This document shows positions 25,735 through 35,416 of a stretch of 35,684 nucleotides of DNA, one piece after another; the stretch's first letter is position 1; every line of letters starts with the position of its first letter. Location: the NCBI GenBank assembly GCA_005877505.1, contig VBOO01000002.1:1-35684 (forward strand), in the 5' to 3' direction. The notes under the pieces are model-generated. The model saw nothing but the letters and a program-made list of their open reading frames with translations. It searched no databases and was not told the origin of the DNA. The stretch comes from Nitrospirota bacterium (GTDB lineage Bacteria > Nitrospirota > Nitrospiria > Nitrospirales > NS-4). A program made the position numbers and the translations under genes.

Positions 25735-26124
25735 ATGCCCTGGAACGCCAAATGGATTGCCGCCATCGTGGGGACGTTCGTCCTCCTGGTCATTGCCGAC
25801 CGCATCAGGTATGTCCAGGAGATGAAGACCCTGGCGGCCCGACTCGGCGTGGAATGGTCCAAGATCGAGCGGCGAGGGACCTTCCCCTACGAATACTACA
25901 AGAAGGTGGTCCACTACGGCATGACGAAGGACGAGGTCCACAATGTCATGGCCTATTTCGCCAGCGTTGAGGAGAAGCAGTTCGGGCGCTATCTCTACGA
26001 GATCTATTACTATCGCTTCGGGACCCTGAGCCGCCACGGCGTCAGGGTTGAGTATGACCAGTTGGGAAGGGTCCGCAAAGTGGACGACGCGCCGCCCGTC
26101 CCGCCACAGGACCTCTCGAAATGA
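25735..26124 (+). CDS. Small BamE/SmpA-like membrane-anchored protein
   Basis: One N-terminal TM then YGMTKDEVHNVM...YYYRFGTLSRHGVRVEYDQLGRVRKV, resembling the BamE-like fold pattern. Confidence 0.55.
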   Translation: MPWNAKWIAAIVGTFVLLVIADRIRYVQEMKTLAARLGVEWSKIERRGTFPYEYYKKVVHYGMTKDEVHNVMAYFASVEEKQFGRYLYEIYYYRFGTLSRHGVRVEYDQLGRVRKVDDAPPVPPQDLSK

Positions 26125-26138
26125 ATTGGAAATGAATT

Positions 26139-26216
26139 GGGGACAGATTTATTTTTCAATTGCATTGCACCGTCTGCTAGTCTGCTTGCGTGATCATGGA
26201 AAATAAATCTGTCCCC
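26139..26216. repeat. Inverted-repeat element GGGGACAGATTTATTTT...AAAATAAATCTGTCCCC
   Basis: Perfect 17-bp inverted repeats around a ~44-nt spacer. Confidence 0.85.
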
Positions 26217-26227
26217 CTTAAAAGACG

Positions 26228-28042
26228 ATGTGGCTGAAGCGCTGGCTGCTCGGCCATCCTCTCGCGACCAAGCAGGCCGTCCACGAGCGGCTGTCGAATC
26301 CCGTGGCGCTCGCGGTCTTCTCGTCGGACCCGCTCTCCTCGGTCGCCTATGCCACTGAAGAAATTCTGCTCGTCCTGGTCTTGGCCGGCACGGCCGCCCT
26401 GCACTACTCCATCGGGATCAGCCTCGTGATCGTTGGATTGGTGGCCATTCTCACCGCGTCCTACCGTCAGACCATCTACGGCTATCCGTCCGGCGGCGGG
26501 GCGTTTGTCGTGGCAAAATCCAACCTCGGCGAAGCGCCCGGGTTGGTCGCCGGGGCGGCGCTGCTCATCGACTATGTGTTGACCGTGGCCGTGAGCGTCG
26601 CGGCTGGGATTGCCGCGATTACTTCGGCGGTGCCGGGGTTGCACGAGCACCGCATCGGTTTGGGCCTCCTGGCGATCGCCATCCTGACCTGGGGCAATCT
26701 TCGAGGCGTGCGGGAATCGGGCAAGATCTTTGCCTTGCCGACCTACCTGTTCGTCGGTGGCCTCGGTGTGGTGATCCTCGTCGGTTTGGGGCGGGTGCTC
26801 TTTGGCGTTGAGGAACAACACCCGCTTCCCTCTGTTCCGGCCGTGGAAGGACTCACGCTCTTTCTGCTCCTTCGCGCGTTCTCCTCCGGCTGTACCGCCT
26901 TGACCGGCATCGAGGCGATCTCGAACGGCGTACCGGCCTTCCGGCCTCCGGCACCGAAGAATGCCGCAACCACCATGATCTGGATGGCCACGATCTTGGG
27001 TGGCCTGTTTCTCGGGATCACCATCCTCGCCCATATCTACGGAGTCGTGCCGCGCCAAGACGAGACCCTGATCTCCCAGATCGCGCGAATCTCGCTCGGC
27101 GGGGGCGTCCTGTACTACTTCATGCAGGTCGCGACGATGCTGATCCTGATCCTCGCGGCGAACACGAGCTACAACGGCTTTCCCCGACTGGCCTCCCTGC
27201 TGGCTCAGGACAGCTTTCTGCCGCACCAGATGCGGAGTGTCGGTGACCGGTTGGCCTTCTCAAACGGGATTTTCATCCTGGGTCTGAGCGCAGCGCTCCT
27301 GCTGATCGTTTTTCGCGGCGAGACACACGCGTTGATCCCGCTGTACGCCGTCGGCGTCTTCCTGTCCTTCACGCTCTCCCAGGCGGGCATGGTCCGTCAT
27401 TGGCAGGACCGAAAAGGCCGTGGCTGGCGGAAGAAGCTCGCGATCAATCTGACCGGCGCCGTCGCGACCGGCGTGGCCACCGTGGTGCTGGCCATCACCA
27501 AGTTCACGCATGGCGCCTGGATGGTGATCTTTCTGATCCCCCTCCTCATCGTTATGTTCAAGAAGATCCAGTGGCACTACAAGATGGCCGACTGGCAGCT
27601 CTCCCTGACCATGTATGAGCGGCCCAAGAACCCGCCGCCGAACATTGTGGTGATGCCGATCGGGAGCGTGAACCGGGCGGCCGTCATCGCCTTGGACTAC
27701 GTCCGGCAGCGGGCGCAGGACATCCGCGCGGTGCACGTGGACGTGGATCCCGACGAGACGATGAAGATCAAGCAAGACTGGGAGAAGTGGGGGGGCGGCA
27801 TTCCCCTGGTGATCCTGCCCTCGCCGTATCGGTCGTTCATCCAGCCGTTGCTCGACTATGTCGAAAAAGTCCGGCAGGAGAATCCCGGCGGGTGGGTCAC
27901 GGTCGTGCTGGGAGAAGTCTTGCCCGCACGCTGGTGGGAGAACCTCCTGCACAATCAACGCGCCTTGCTGATCAAGGCCGCGCTGCTCTTCAAGTTCCGC
28001 GTGATCGTGACCGACGTCCCCTATCACCTGGGACCGTACTAG
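26228..28042 (+). CDS. APC-superfamily permease, KimA-like (putative K+ importer)
   Basis: NPVALAVFSSDPLSSVAYATEEILLVL, SYRQTIYGYPSGGGAFVVAKSNLG; about 12 TM and a C-terminal soluble domain. Confidence 0.8.
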   Translation: MWLKRWLLGHPLATKQAVHERLSNPVALAVFSSDPLSSVAYATEEILLVLVLAGTAALHYSIGISLVIVGLVAILTASYRQTIYGYPSGGGAFVVAKSNLGEAPGLVAGAALLIDYVLTVAVSVAAGIAAITSAVPGLHEHRIGLGLLAIAILTWGNLRGVRESGKIFALPTYLFVGGLGVVILVGLGRVLFGVEEQHPLPSVPAVEGLTLFLLLRAFSSGCTALTGIEAISNGVPAFRPPAPKNAATTMIWMATILGGLFLGITILAHIYGVVPRQDETLISQIARISLGGGVLYYFMQVATMLILILAANTSYNGFPRLASLLAQDSFLPHQMRSVGDRLAFSNGIFILGLSAALLLIVFRGETHALIPLYAVGVFLSFTLSQAGMVRHWQDRKGRGWRKKLAINLTGAVATGVATVVLAITKFTHGAWMVIFLIPLLIVMFKKIQWHYKMADWQLSLTMYERPKNPPPNIVVMPIGSVNRAAVIALDYVRQRAQDIRAVHVDVDPDETMKIKQDWEKWGGGIPLVILPSPYRSFIQPLLDYVEKVRQENPGGWVTVVLGEVLPARWWENLLHNQRALLIKAALLFKFRVIVTDVPYHLGPY

Positions 28043-28103
28043 CGCTCTTCCGCGCCGCCCTCGCTCTTTCGGTGTCAAGCGGTCCCGTGCTAAAGTACCG
28101 TTC

Positions 28104-29804
28104 ATGCGTGTGTCTGCTTCCCGAATCATGCTGGCAGCCGTGGCGGTGTCAGTCGCGACCGGCCTGTGGTGGCCGCCGTTGTTTGCCCCGGCTTCGGGAG
28201 CGGCGCCGGCGGCCGAGTACATAAAGAAGGGCAGGCGGCCGGCGGCCAAGACCACGCCGGTGATCGCGGCGGCCAAGCAGTATGCGGAAGCCATCGCCTC
28301 GGGCGATCGGGTGGGGTTCGGGCGCCTCGATTTCGGCTGCCAGTTCGCGCTGGTTTCGGCCGCTGCCGCGCCGTTCAAGGACTTTCCGCCTGGGTCCGAT
28401 CCGATCTACGGGCAATGCTGGACGACACTGGTCCAGGCCCAAGACACCGCTGTCGAGCAACGGGACGAGGGGGTGAACGCGATCTGGCCGGGCAAGGGAT
28501 TCCTGGTGTTCTACAGGAACCAGCTCACCAGCTACGCACCGTCGTTTTACGTGATGGCGCGAATGGGCCTGTCCCCGCCGGGCACTGGAATTCGGGTCGA
28601 GCCGGTGGACAGCGCGCCCATACCGGCCGCCTCGTTCCGGATGCGCTCGGGCGCGCCCCTGGTGTCCGTGCCGGCCTCGGTGGTCAGGCTCCGGGTCACC
28701 TATAAGGATCCGATCACCTCGCCGGTGACGTACGCGCCCGAGGAGTACAACCTGACCGCCACGGTCACGACCACCACGCAGGCGCTGAAGGCGGTCACCG
28801 TCAAGTGGGTGGTGCTGTCGGGCCTGCGCAAGCTAGGGTTCCCGGGTGATACGGCGGTGCTGAATCTGCCGATGGCCGGCCGCGAGGGAGAGGCCGTGCC
28901 GTCCGTCACCGAGACCGGCGGCTATATCCCCGGCTCAGGCGAGTGGTGGAAGCCGACCGACGCGCCAGAAGTGCTCAGCGCCGCGCTCCAGCGCATGGCG
29001 CACTACGCCGAGCAGCGGGACCGCATCGCGCTGTTGAACCGGGTGCTGATCGTGGACCCCGGCCAGGTGGCCGCGTTGACGATTCTCACGGGCGGCCTCT
29101 ACCACACGCTGGTGAGCGCCGGCGCCGCCGTACACCGCGTGCCGATCGGCGATACGGCGCTGGCCGACCGCTTCAACGAGCTCTATTGGAACGCCTACGC
29201 CCAGGAGTCCCGCATCGACATCTCCTACCCAAGGAGCATGATCGGGAAGGACGGCATCGCCACGCCGACCCCGGCCGACTATCTGTACCGGATGCTCCCC
29301 GCGATGGAGCGACTCGCGCGCCTGCAGCCGGACGATCTGGAGAGCCGGATTCGCCTGGGGAATGCCTATCGGTGGAATAACGATCCGCAGGCGGCGATCG
29401 CCACGCACGAGGCGGTGCTGAAGGACATCCCGCCGGAGCGCGCCGCGCTCAAGGCGCGCGTCCTGCTGGAGCTGGCATGGTCCCGCATCGCGAAGGTCGC
29501 CTGGAGCCGCATGTTGGATGATCCTACCCTCGTGCAGGCCAACAAGGCGGCGGAGGAGGCGTTCACGCTGACGGATCGGCCGCTGGACAAGTTCACGGCC
29601 ACCTATACGATGGCGTATGCACAGGCCTATATGCCGAACCGCGACAACCACGCGATGCTGGAGAAATTGACCGAGGCGCGCCGTTGGTATTTGCAACTGG
29701 CCGGCGCCTCCGTGGACTCGTGGCTCTTCCTGCTCCAGAACGACACGCTCAAGGGCGTGGTCGAAGCCGACCCCGCCTTCAAGCCCCTCCTCACCGCCTC
29801 ATAG
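28104..29804 (+). CDS. Exported protein of unknown function with TPR-like C-terminal region
   Basis: Signal peptide; LARLQPDDLESRIRLGNAYRWNNDPQAAIATHEAVLKDIPPE resembles TPR repeats. Confidence 0.6.
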   Translation: MRVSASRIMLAAVAVSVATGLWWPPLFAPASGAAPAAEYIKKGRRPAAKTTPVIAAAKQYAEAIASGDRVGFGRLDFGCQFALVSAAAAPFKDFPPGSDPIYGQCWTTLVQAQDTAVEQRDEGVNAIWPGKGFLVFYRNQLTSYAPSFYVMARMGLSPPGTGIRVEPVDSAPIPAASFRMRSGAPLVSVPASVVRLRVTYKDPITSPVTYAPEEYNLTATVTTTTQALKAVTVKWVVLSGLRKLGFPGDTAVLNLPMAGREGEAVPSVTETGGYIPGSGEWWKPTDAPEVLSAALQRMAHYAEQRDRIALLNRVLIVDPGQVAALTILTGGLYHTLVSAGAAVHRVPIGDTALADRFNELYWNAYAQESRIDISYPRSMIGKDGIATPTPADYLYRMLPAMERLARLQPDDLESRIRLGNAYRWNNDPQAAIATHEAVLKDIPPERAALKARVLLELAWSRIAKVAWSRMLDDPTLVQANKAAEEAFTLTDRPLDKFTATYTMAYAQAYMPNRDNHAMLEKLTEARRWYLQLAGASVDSWLFLLQNDTLKGVVEADPAFKPLLTAS

Positions 29805-29825
29805 TCGCCTTTCCTTGGCCCTGCT

Positions 29826-32800
29826 TTAGGGTGAGACAGCCGCGGCGTAGGCAGTGAGATCACCGACAGATTCTGCGACATCAAACCCAGCGGCCTCCAC
29901 GGCCGTTCTCAGTTCCAGGTCGCGCAGGCGCACTTCCCGGTTGGTCCGATACGCATCGACGAGTTCGAGGATTCCCCGAGCACCCTCGCGATACGCGGTC
30001 TGGGCGGTCCGCAGCAGCCGTTCCGCCCGTTGCATGACGGCCGTTTGGTAGCGATCCCGCTCCGCTACGCGCTGCTGGTAGACGGCGGTGTCCCGTATGA
30101 CTTCGGTGTGAATGCGGGTCTCCAGCGCCTGGACATCCAATCGGGCGGCGTCTGCGGTCGAGCGCGCGGCCTGAATTGTGCCCTGTCCTCGGCGAATGAT
30201 GGGGATGGGGATGGACACACCCGCGAGCACGTCGGTGCTGGTCGGCCCAGCGCTGTTGAGCAGGCCCAGACTGAAGGTGACGTCCGGGACCACCTCCCGG
30301 CGGGCCAAGATGGCCGATGCCTCGGCTCCGCCGTGGAGAGCCCGGGCGGCCCTCAGGTCGCCGCGATTGCTCAGGGCCAACACGGTCAGGGCGCCGACTT
30401 CCGCATACGGCGGGCTCAGGTCCACAGGGACCACGATAAAAGAACCCGCGGGCGCGGTCGGGCCGATGGCTTTCCGCAGTTCCTCGCGGGCCCCTTTTTC
30501 GTCCGCCAACGCATCGCTCAACTCGGTCCGCACTCGCTCCGCCTCGAGCTCGCCGCGCGTCAGATCGTACTGGGCCGTCGCCCCCGACGCGACACGCTTT
30601 TTGAGCACTTCCACGACCTCTTCGAGCGAGGCAAGGTCCTGGCGGGTGAAGAGGATACGCTGTTGGGCGGCGAGGAGGCGGGAATAGGCCCGGAGGACGG
30701 CGAGACGCAGCCCGATATCGCGGACCTGGAAGGAGCCCTCCGCGGCGTCTCGGTTCGCTTCGGTCACCTGCCGGCGCAGTCCAAGTTTTCCAGTGAGCGG
30801 CACTGTCTGCGAGAGCGTATTGGAGTAATAGTGGTCCCCACTGGTCGGCGTGCCGGTATTGTTGTGCCCCTGCATATGCGAGAGGACCGGGTTTTCCAGA
30901 AGACCGGCGGCGCGGACCTGCTGGCGGGCCGCCTCCACGATCGCTTGGGCTGACTTTCGTTCCAGATTGCCCGCCTCGTAGGCCTTGAATGCTTCGCTCA
31001 GGGTCATCACCGGAGGAGATGAAACGCCAGGGACCTGTGTCATCATGCTCGGCTGCCCCTGCGCCGTCCCGCTCGCCGGCCCGGCGAGCACTGCCAGTGC
31101 GACCAGCAGCATGAACGTGGTGGGGGCCGGATGCGGCACCACGCCGGGACGCTCGACCTTGGCGAAGATTCTGAAGCTGAACAGCACCGGGATCAGGAAC
31201 AACGTCAGGGCGGTGGAAGTCACGATCCCTCCGATGATCACCAACGCGAAGGGCCGCTGGGTCTCAGAGCCCATTCCATGTGACAGGGCCGCCGGGACCA
31301 GCCCGAGCCCGGCGAGCAGAGCCGTCATAAGAATCGCGCGCAGCCGCATGTTCACGCCCTTGCGGATCAGGTCGTTGAGCGTCATCGGTTCCTCCTCCTG
31401 CTGCAGTTGCCGGAAGGTAGCGACGAGCAGCACACCATTGAGTACGGTTTGACCCATCAGGGCGATCAGGCCGACGGCCGCGGAGACCGAGAAGACCGTC
31501 CCGGTCAGCCACAGGGTCGCGATGCCGCCGACGAAGGCGCAGGGCGCCACCAGGATGATCAGCAAGGCGTCCCGGATTGATCCGAATGCGAGATACAATA
31601 GGGCTATCACTGCCAGGATCGCCATGGGGACGACAACCTTGAGGCGGGACATCGCCCGTTGCTGATTCTCGAATTCGCCTCCCCATGTCATGTAATAGCC
31701 TTCCGGGAGTTTGACCCTCGCTTCCACCTGCGCCATCGCTGCCTCCACGAAGCTCCCCATGTCGCGGTCCCCGATATTGCACTTGACCGCGATGAATTTG
31801 CTGTTGTTCTGGCGCCAGATTTGCGCGCGGCCGTCGGCCACGCGGATTTTGGCCAACGTATCCAACCGGATCCGGCCTCCGTCCGACGTGCCGATGGTTA
31901 TTTCCCCGATCCGCGAGGAGGTGGCGCGGCTGGGCTCGGCCAGAAGCACGCGGACGCCGAACCGCTTTTCCCCTTCCCAGTACTCGGTGGCGACGCGGCC
32001 GCCGATCGCGGTCTCGATGACCCGCTCAATGTCGGCCACGGTCAACCCGTGCCGGGCGATTTGGGGGCGGTCCAGTTCGATGAGCAGGTTGGGCACCATG
32101 CCGGTTCGGTAGATCGCTGGATCTCTCACCCCGCGGACAGTCTTGAGTGCAACCAGGACCTCGGCGGCCTTCGCTTGCAGGACTTCGTTGTCCTCGCCGA
32201 ACACTTTGATGACGACCTGCCCGCGGATGCCGCTGATGGCTTCCTCGACGTTGTCGCGGATCGGCTGGGAGAAATTAAACAACACGCCGGGGATATTGGA
32301 GACAACACCGCGCATGGCTTCTACGAGCTGGACCTTGGTCCGTCCTGTCGTCCACCCTTCCTCTGCGTGCAAGTGAATGAACGTCTCGCTTTGATTGGGC
32401 CCGATCGTGTCGGTGCCGTCCTCGGGGCGGCCCTGTTCGGACAAGACACCCTCGACTTCCGGGAACTGCGCTAGGAGGCGACGAATCTCGGCCAGCAGAT
32501 GCTGGCCCTCGGGCAGGGAGATGGCATTCGGCATCTCGACGTAGACGTGCAGATCACCTTCATTCAGTTCCGGCAGGAATTCCGTGCCAAGACGGGTCAG
32601 CAGGAAGCCGGACGCGAGCAGCAGCGCAACCATGCCCGCGAGCACGACCCCGCGCACGCGGAGAGCGTACACGACTAAGGGTTCAATCACGCGGCGGGCG
32701 GCGACCATGAACCAAGGTTCCAGCTCCTGGTGTGGGATGCGCTTGATGAGCAGGGCCGCCAGCGCGAGGACCGCCGTGAACGAGAAGAGGAGGGCGCCGG

Positions 32801-34220
32801 TCAGCGCAAAGGCGTAGGTATAAGCCATCGGCCTGAAGATCCGACCCTCCACCCGCTGGAACGTGTAAATTGGAATGAGCGCCGCCATGATGATGCTCAG
32901 CGAGAAGAGCGTGGGCACCGCCACCTCTTTGGCGGCTTGGGCGATCACGATTGGGACCCGGTGCGGGTCGGGCCGGCGCTCCGTCAGGCGACGGTAGATG
33001 TTTTCGATCAGGATCACGGCACCGTCCACGATGATGCCGAAATCAATCGCCCCCATGGAGATCAGATTGGCCGGCACCTTGATGAGATACAGCCCCGCGA
33101 AGGCTGTCAGCAGGGAGGCGGGGATGATGATAGCGACGGCTACGGACCCGCGCCACGACCGCAGGAAGAGCCAGACGACCCCGGTGACCAGCAACGCGCC
33201 TTCCAGGAGATTCGTACGGACCGTGTGGAGGGTGCGTTGGACGAAGGTCGTGCGGTCGATAAACGGCACGATCTTGACGCCAGCGGGCAGGATGCCATTG
33301 TTGAGACGATCCACCTGCTGTCGAACCAGTTCCAGCACGATCGACGGGTTCTCGCCCCGCCGCATCAGCACGAACCCTTCCACGGCCTCGGGTTTCGTTC
33401 CTCGCCCGACCGCGCCCTGGCGCGGCGTATGGGCCTCGACCAGCGTGGCGACATCTTTGACACGGACCGGCGTGCCTTTCTCGGCCGTCAGCACGATCTC
33501 CTTGATGTCGTCAGGCGAACGGAGCAAGCCGAGCCCCCTCACGATGTATTGCTCCTGTCCGTGGAGAATGTGGCCGGCGCCGATATTGGCGTTGGACCGG
33601 GAGAGAGCGTCGTAGACGGTGGTGAGAGTGATGCCGTGCGCCTTGAGCCGGTCAGGGTCCACCAGAATGTGGATCTCCTTCCGGAACCCACCCTGGGCGA
33701 CGATATCGGCCACCCCGGGAATCTGCTTGAGGAATGGGACAATCGTCCAATCTAGGAGAGTGCGGAGTTCCGTTGGCGATTTTCCTCCGCCTTCGACCGT
33801 GAACTGATACACCTCGCCCAACGGCGTGATCTGTGGGCCTAGGACAGACACCACGCCGTCCGGCAGGTCCACCTGGCGCAGACGCTCCGTGACCACTTGC
33901 CGCGCGAAGTACATGTCCACTTCGTCGTCGAAGGTGACGATGATGTAGGACAGCCCGAAGACGGAGACGGACCGCATGTCGATGGCCTTGGGCAACGCGC
34001 TCAGGCCCCGCTCCAACGGGATCGTCACTTGCCGTTCCACTTCTTCTGAGGCCTGGCCGGGAAAGAGCGTGATGATGTTGACTTGAAGATTCGTGACGTC
34101 CGGATAGGCCTCGATCGGCAGGCTGAAATAGGCGTAGACGCCGTAAATGAGAAGCGCGAGCGTGAAGAGCAGCGTTGCAGTCCGGCGGTGTACCGCCAGG
34201 TCGATAAGTCGGTCCAGCAT
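29826..34220 (-). CDS. CusA/CzcA-family heavy-metal RND efflux pump fused to a C-terminal TolC-like outer-membrane factor
   Basis: RND: DVTNLQVNIITLFPGQASEEVERQVTIPLE, GAIDFGIIVDGAVILIENIYRRL. After the last TM: TFMLLVALAVLAGPASGTAQG, then OMF region VMTLSEAFKAYEAGN...NPVLSHM...LLAAQQRILFTRQDLASLEEVVEVLKKRVASGATAQYDLTRGELEAERV. Confidence 0.9.
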   Translation of the reverse strand: MLDRLIDLAVHRRTATLLFTLALLIYGVYAYFSLPIEAYPDVTNLQVNIITLFPGQASEEVERQVTIPLERGLSALPKAIDMRSVSVFGLSYIIVTFDDEVDMYFARQVVTERLRQVDLPDGVVSVLGPQITPLGEVYQFTVEGGGKSPTELRTLLDWTIVPFLKQIPGVADIVAQGGFRKEIHILVDPDRLKAHGITLTTVYDALSRSNANIGAGHILHGQEQYIVRGLGLLRSPDDIKEIVLTAEKGTPVRVKDVATLVEAHTPRQGAVGRGTKPEAVEGFVLMRRGENPSIVLELVRQQVDRLNNGILPAGVKIVPFIDRTTFVQRTLHTVRTNLLEGALLVTGVVWLFLRSWRGSVAVAIIIPASLLTAFAGLYLIKVPANLISMGAIDFGIIVDGAVILIENIYRRLTERRPDPHRVPIVIAQAAKEVAVPTLFSLSIIMAALIPIYTFQRVEGRIFRPMAYTYAFALTGALLFSFTAVLALAALLIKRIPHQELEPWFMVAARRVIEPLVVYALRVRGVVLAGMVALLLASGFLLTRLGTEFLPELNEGDLHVYVEMPNAISLPEGQHLLAEIRRLLAQFPEVEGVLSEQGRPEDGTDTIGPNQSETFIHLHAEEGWTTGRTKVQLVEAMRGVVSNIPGVLFNFSQPIRDNVEEAISGIRGQVVIKVFGEDNEVLQAKAAEVLVALKTVRGVRDPAIYRTGMVPNLLIELDRPQIARHGLTVADIERVIETAIGGRVATEYWEGEKRFGVRVLLAEPSRATSSRIGEITIGTSDGGRIRLDTLAKIRVADGRAQIWRQNNSKFIAVKCNIGDRDMGSFVEAAMAQVEARVKLPEGYYMTWGGEFENQQRAMSRLKVVVPMAILAVIALLYLAFGSIRDALLIILVAPCAFVGGIATLWLTGTVFSVSAAVGLIALMGQTVLNGVLLVATFRQLQQEEEPMTLNDLIRKGVNMRLRAILMTALLAGLGLVPAALSHGMGSETQRPFALVIIGGIVTSTALTLFLIPVLFSFRIFAKVERPGVVPHPAPTTFMLLVALAVLAGPASGTAQGQPSMMTQVPGVSSPPVMTLSEAFKAYEAGNLERKSAQAIVEAARQQVRAAGLLENPVLSHMQGHNNTGTPTSGDHYYSNTLSQTVPLTGKLGLRRQVTEANRDAAEGSFQVRDIGLRLAVLRAYSRLLAAQQRILFTRQDLASLEEVVEVLKKRVASGATAQYDLTRGELEAERVRTELSDALADEKGAREELRKAIGPTAPAGSFIVVPVDLSPPYAEVGALTVLALSNRGDLRAARALHGGAEASAILARREVVPDVTFSLGLLNSAGPTSTDVLAGVSIPIPIIRRGQGTIQAARSTADAARLDVQALETRIHTEVIRDTAVYQQRVAERDRYQTAVMQRAERLLRTAQTAYREGARGILELVDAYRTNREVRLRDLELRTAVEAAGFDVAESVGDLTAYAAAVSP

Positions 34221-34232
34221 CTGTGAGAAATC

Positions 34233-35330
34233 TCAGAGGAGCTTGTGGAATGCCGAATCGAGGAGAACGGCGCCTTCGACCACGATGCGCTCGCCTCCCT
34301 GGAGGCCTTTCACCACGGGCACCATCTTGCCGATTTCCGGACCTAGGATGACCGGGCGCGGGGTGTACGTCCGCTCTTTCCCGTCGTCCTCGACGTACAC
34401 GAAGAACTGGTCCCCTTTAGTCACGACGGCGGAAGTGGGAATGAGGATGTCGGCTTGGGGGCGGTGCAGCGTGACGTTCACGAACATCTCCGGCTTGAGC
34501 CGGAACTGAGGGTTGGGGATCAGGCACCGGAGCTTGGCGGTCCGCGTGGATTGGTCCAACAATTCGCTGAGGTACTCGACGGTGCCGGGAAACTTGACGC
34601 CAGGGTACGCCGGGGCTTCGACTTCGACTGGGAGGCCCGGATGCACGCCGCCCATCTCCCGCTCCGGCAGATCGGCCAGGACCCAGACCTTGGACAGGTC
34701 CGCGATGATGAACAACGTGCCGCTGCCGGGCTGGACTTCCGCCCCAACAAGTGCTGAGGGAGACCGACTGATGACCACGCCGTTAGTTGGTGCTGTAAGC
34801 TGGAAATCAGGAGAAGGTTTGTCCTGATTCCCGCCCAGGCTCGCCAGATCCGCCGCCGCCCGCTCATACTCGGCCCGGGCCTGGGCCAAAGCGTCCTCCG
34901 CCTCGGAGACTTCTCGTTGGGAGGAAGCCCCTTCCGCAAACAACCGCTTTAGGCGGGCTAAGTTCTTCTCGGCGACCAGAAGGGCAGAACGCGCTTTCTG
35001 CTCGGCGGACTCGGCCAACGTAAAATTCGGGCTATGGATGTTCAAAAGGGTTTGACCGTGATGCACCCGGTCGCCCGGCTTTGCCAGCACCTGGATCACC
35101 CGACCTTCAACCGGCGATCCGACGTGAGCGGTCCGGCTTTCATCGAAGGTGACCCGCCCGTTCAGGCCGATCGCGGTCCCCCCTTCCACCCTCCGGACCT
35201 CGGCGATCTTGAGGTACCTCAGGTTCTCCTCAGTCACTGTGAACTGTTTGGCCGGCTGCTTCGCGGGCCTGGGCGGTCTTTGGCTCGCGGCCGTCGCTAC
35301 AGCCGAACAGGGCTGCGCAGGTGAGGACAA
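34233..35330 (-). CDS. RND efflux periplasmic adaptor (CusB/CzcB-like); the authentic N-terminus appears to be in another frame
   Basis: AHVGSPVEGRVIQVLAKPGDRVHHGQTLLNIHSPNFTLAESAEQKARSALLVAEKNLARLKRLFAEGASSQREVSEAEDALAQARAEYERAAADL. The TTG start in the ORF track gives no signal peptide. Confidence 0.8.
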   Translation of the reverse strand: MSSPAQPCSAVATAASQRPPRPAKQPAKQFTVTEENLRYLKIAEVRRVEGGTAIGLNGRVTFDESRTAHVGSPVEGRVIQVLAKPGDRVHHGQTLLNIHSPNFTLAESAEQKARSALLVAEKNLARLKRLFAEGASSQREVSEAEDALAQARAEYERAAADLASLGGNQDKPSPDFQLTAPTNGVVISRSPSALVGAEVQPGSGTLFIIADLSKVWVLADLPEREMGGVHPGLPVEVEAPAYPGVKFPGTVEYLSELLDQSTRTAKLRCLIPNPQFRLKPEMFVNVTLHRPQADILIPTSAVVTKGDQFFVYVEDDGKERTYTPRPVILGPEIGKMVPVVKGLQGGERIVVEGAVLLDSAFHKLL

Positions 35331-35403
35331 GGAGGACTCTGAATGGGAACCGTTGGAAGGGCGAGGCGCGAACGAGGGGGAGGGCCGGTGCCTTTGATGG
35401 CAT
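35230..35403 (-). CDS. Lipoprotein signal fragment MPSKAPALPLVRASPFQRFPFRVLLVLTCAALFGCSDGREPKTAQAREAAGQTVHSD, apparent frameshifted N-terminus of the adaptor
   Basis: 57-aa ORF, lipobox LFGC, overlapping the adaptor 5' region in another frame; not in the ORF track because it is below 60 aa. Confidence 0.6.
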   Translation of the reverse strand: MPSKAPALPLVRASPFQRFPFRVLLVLTCAALFGCSDGREPKTAQAREAAGQTVHSD

Positions 35404-35416
35404 AGGTGGAGGACTC

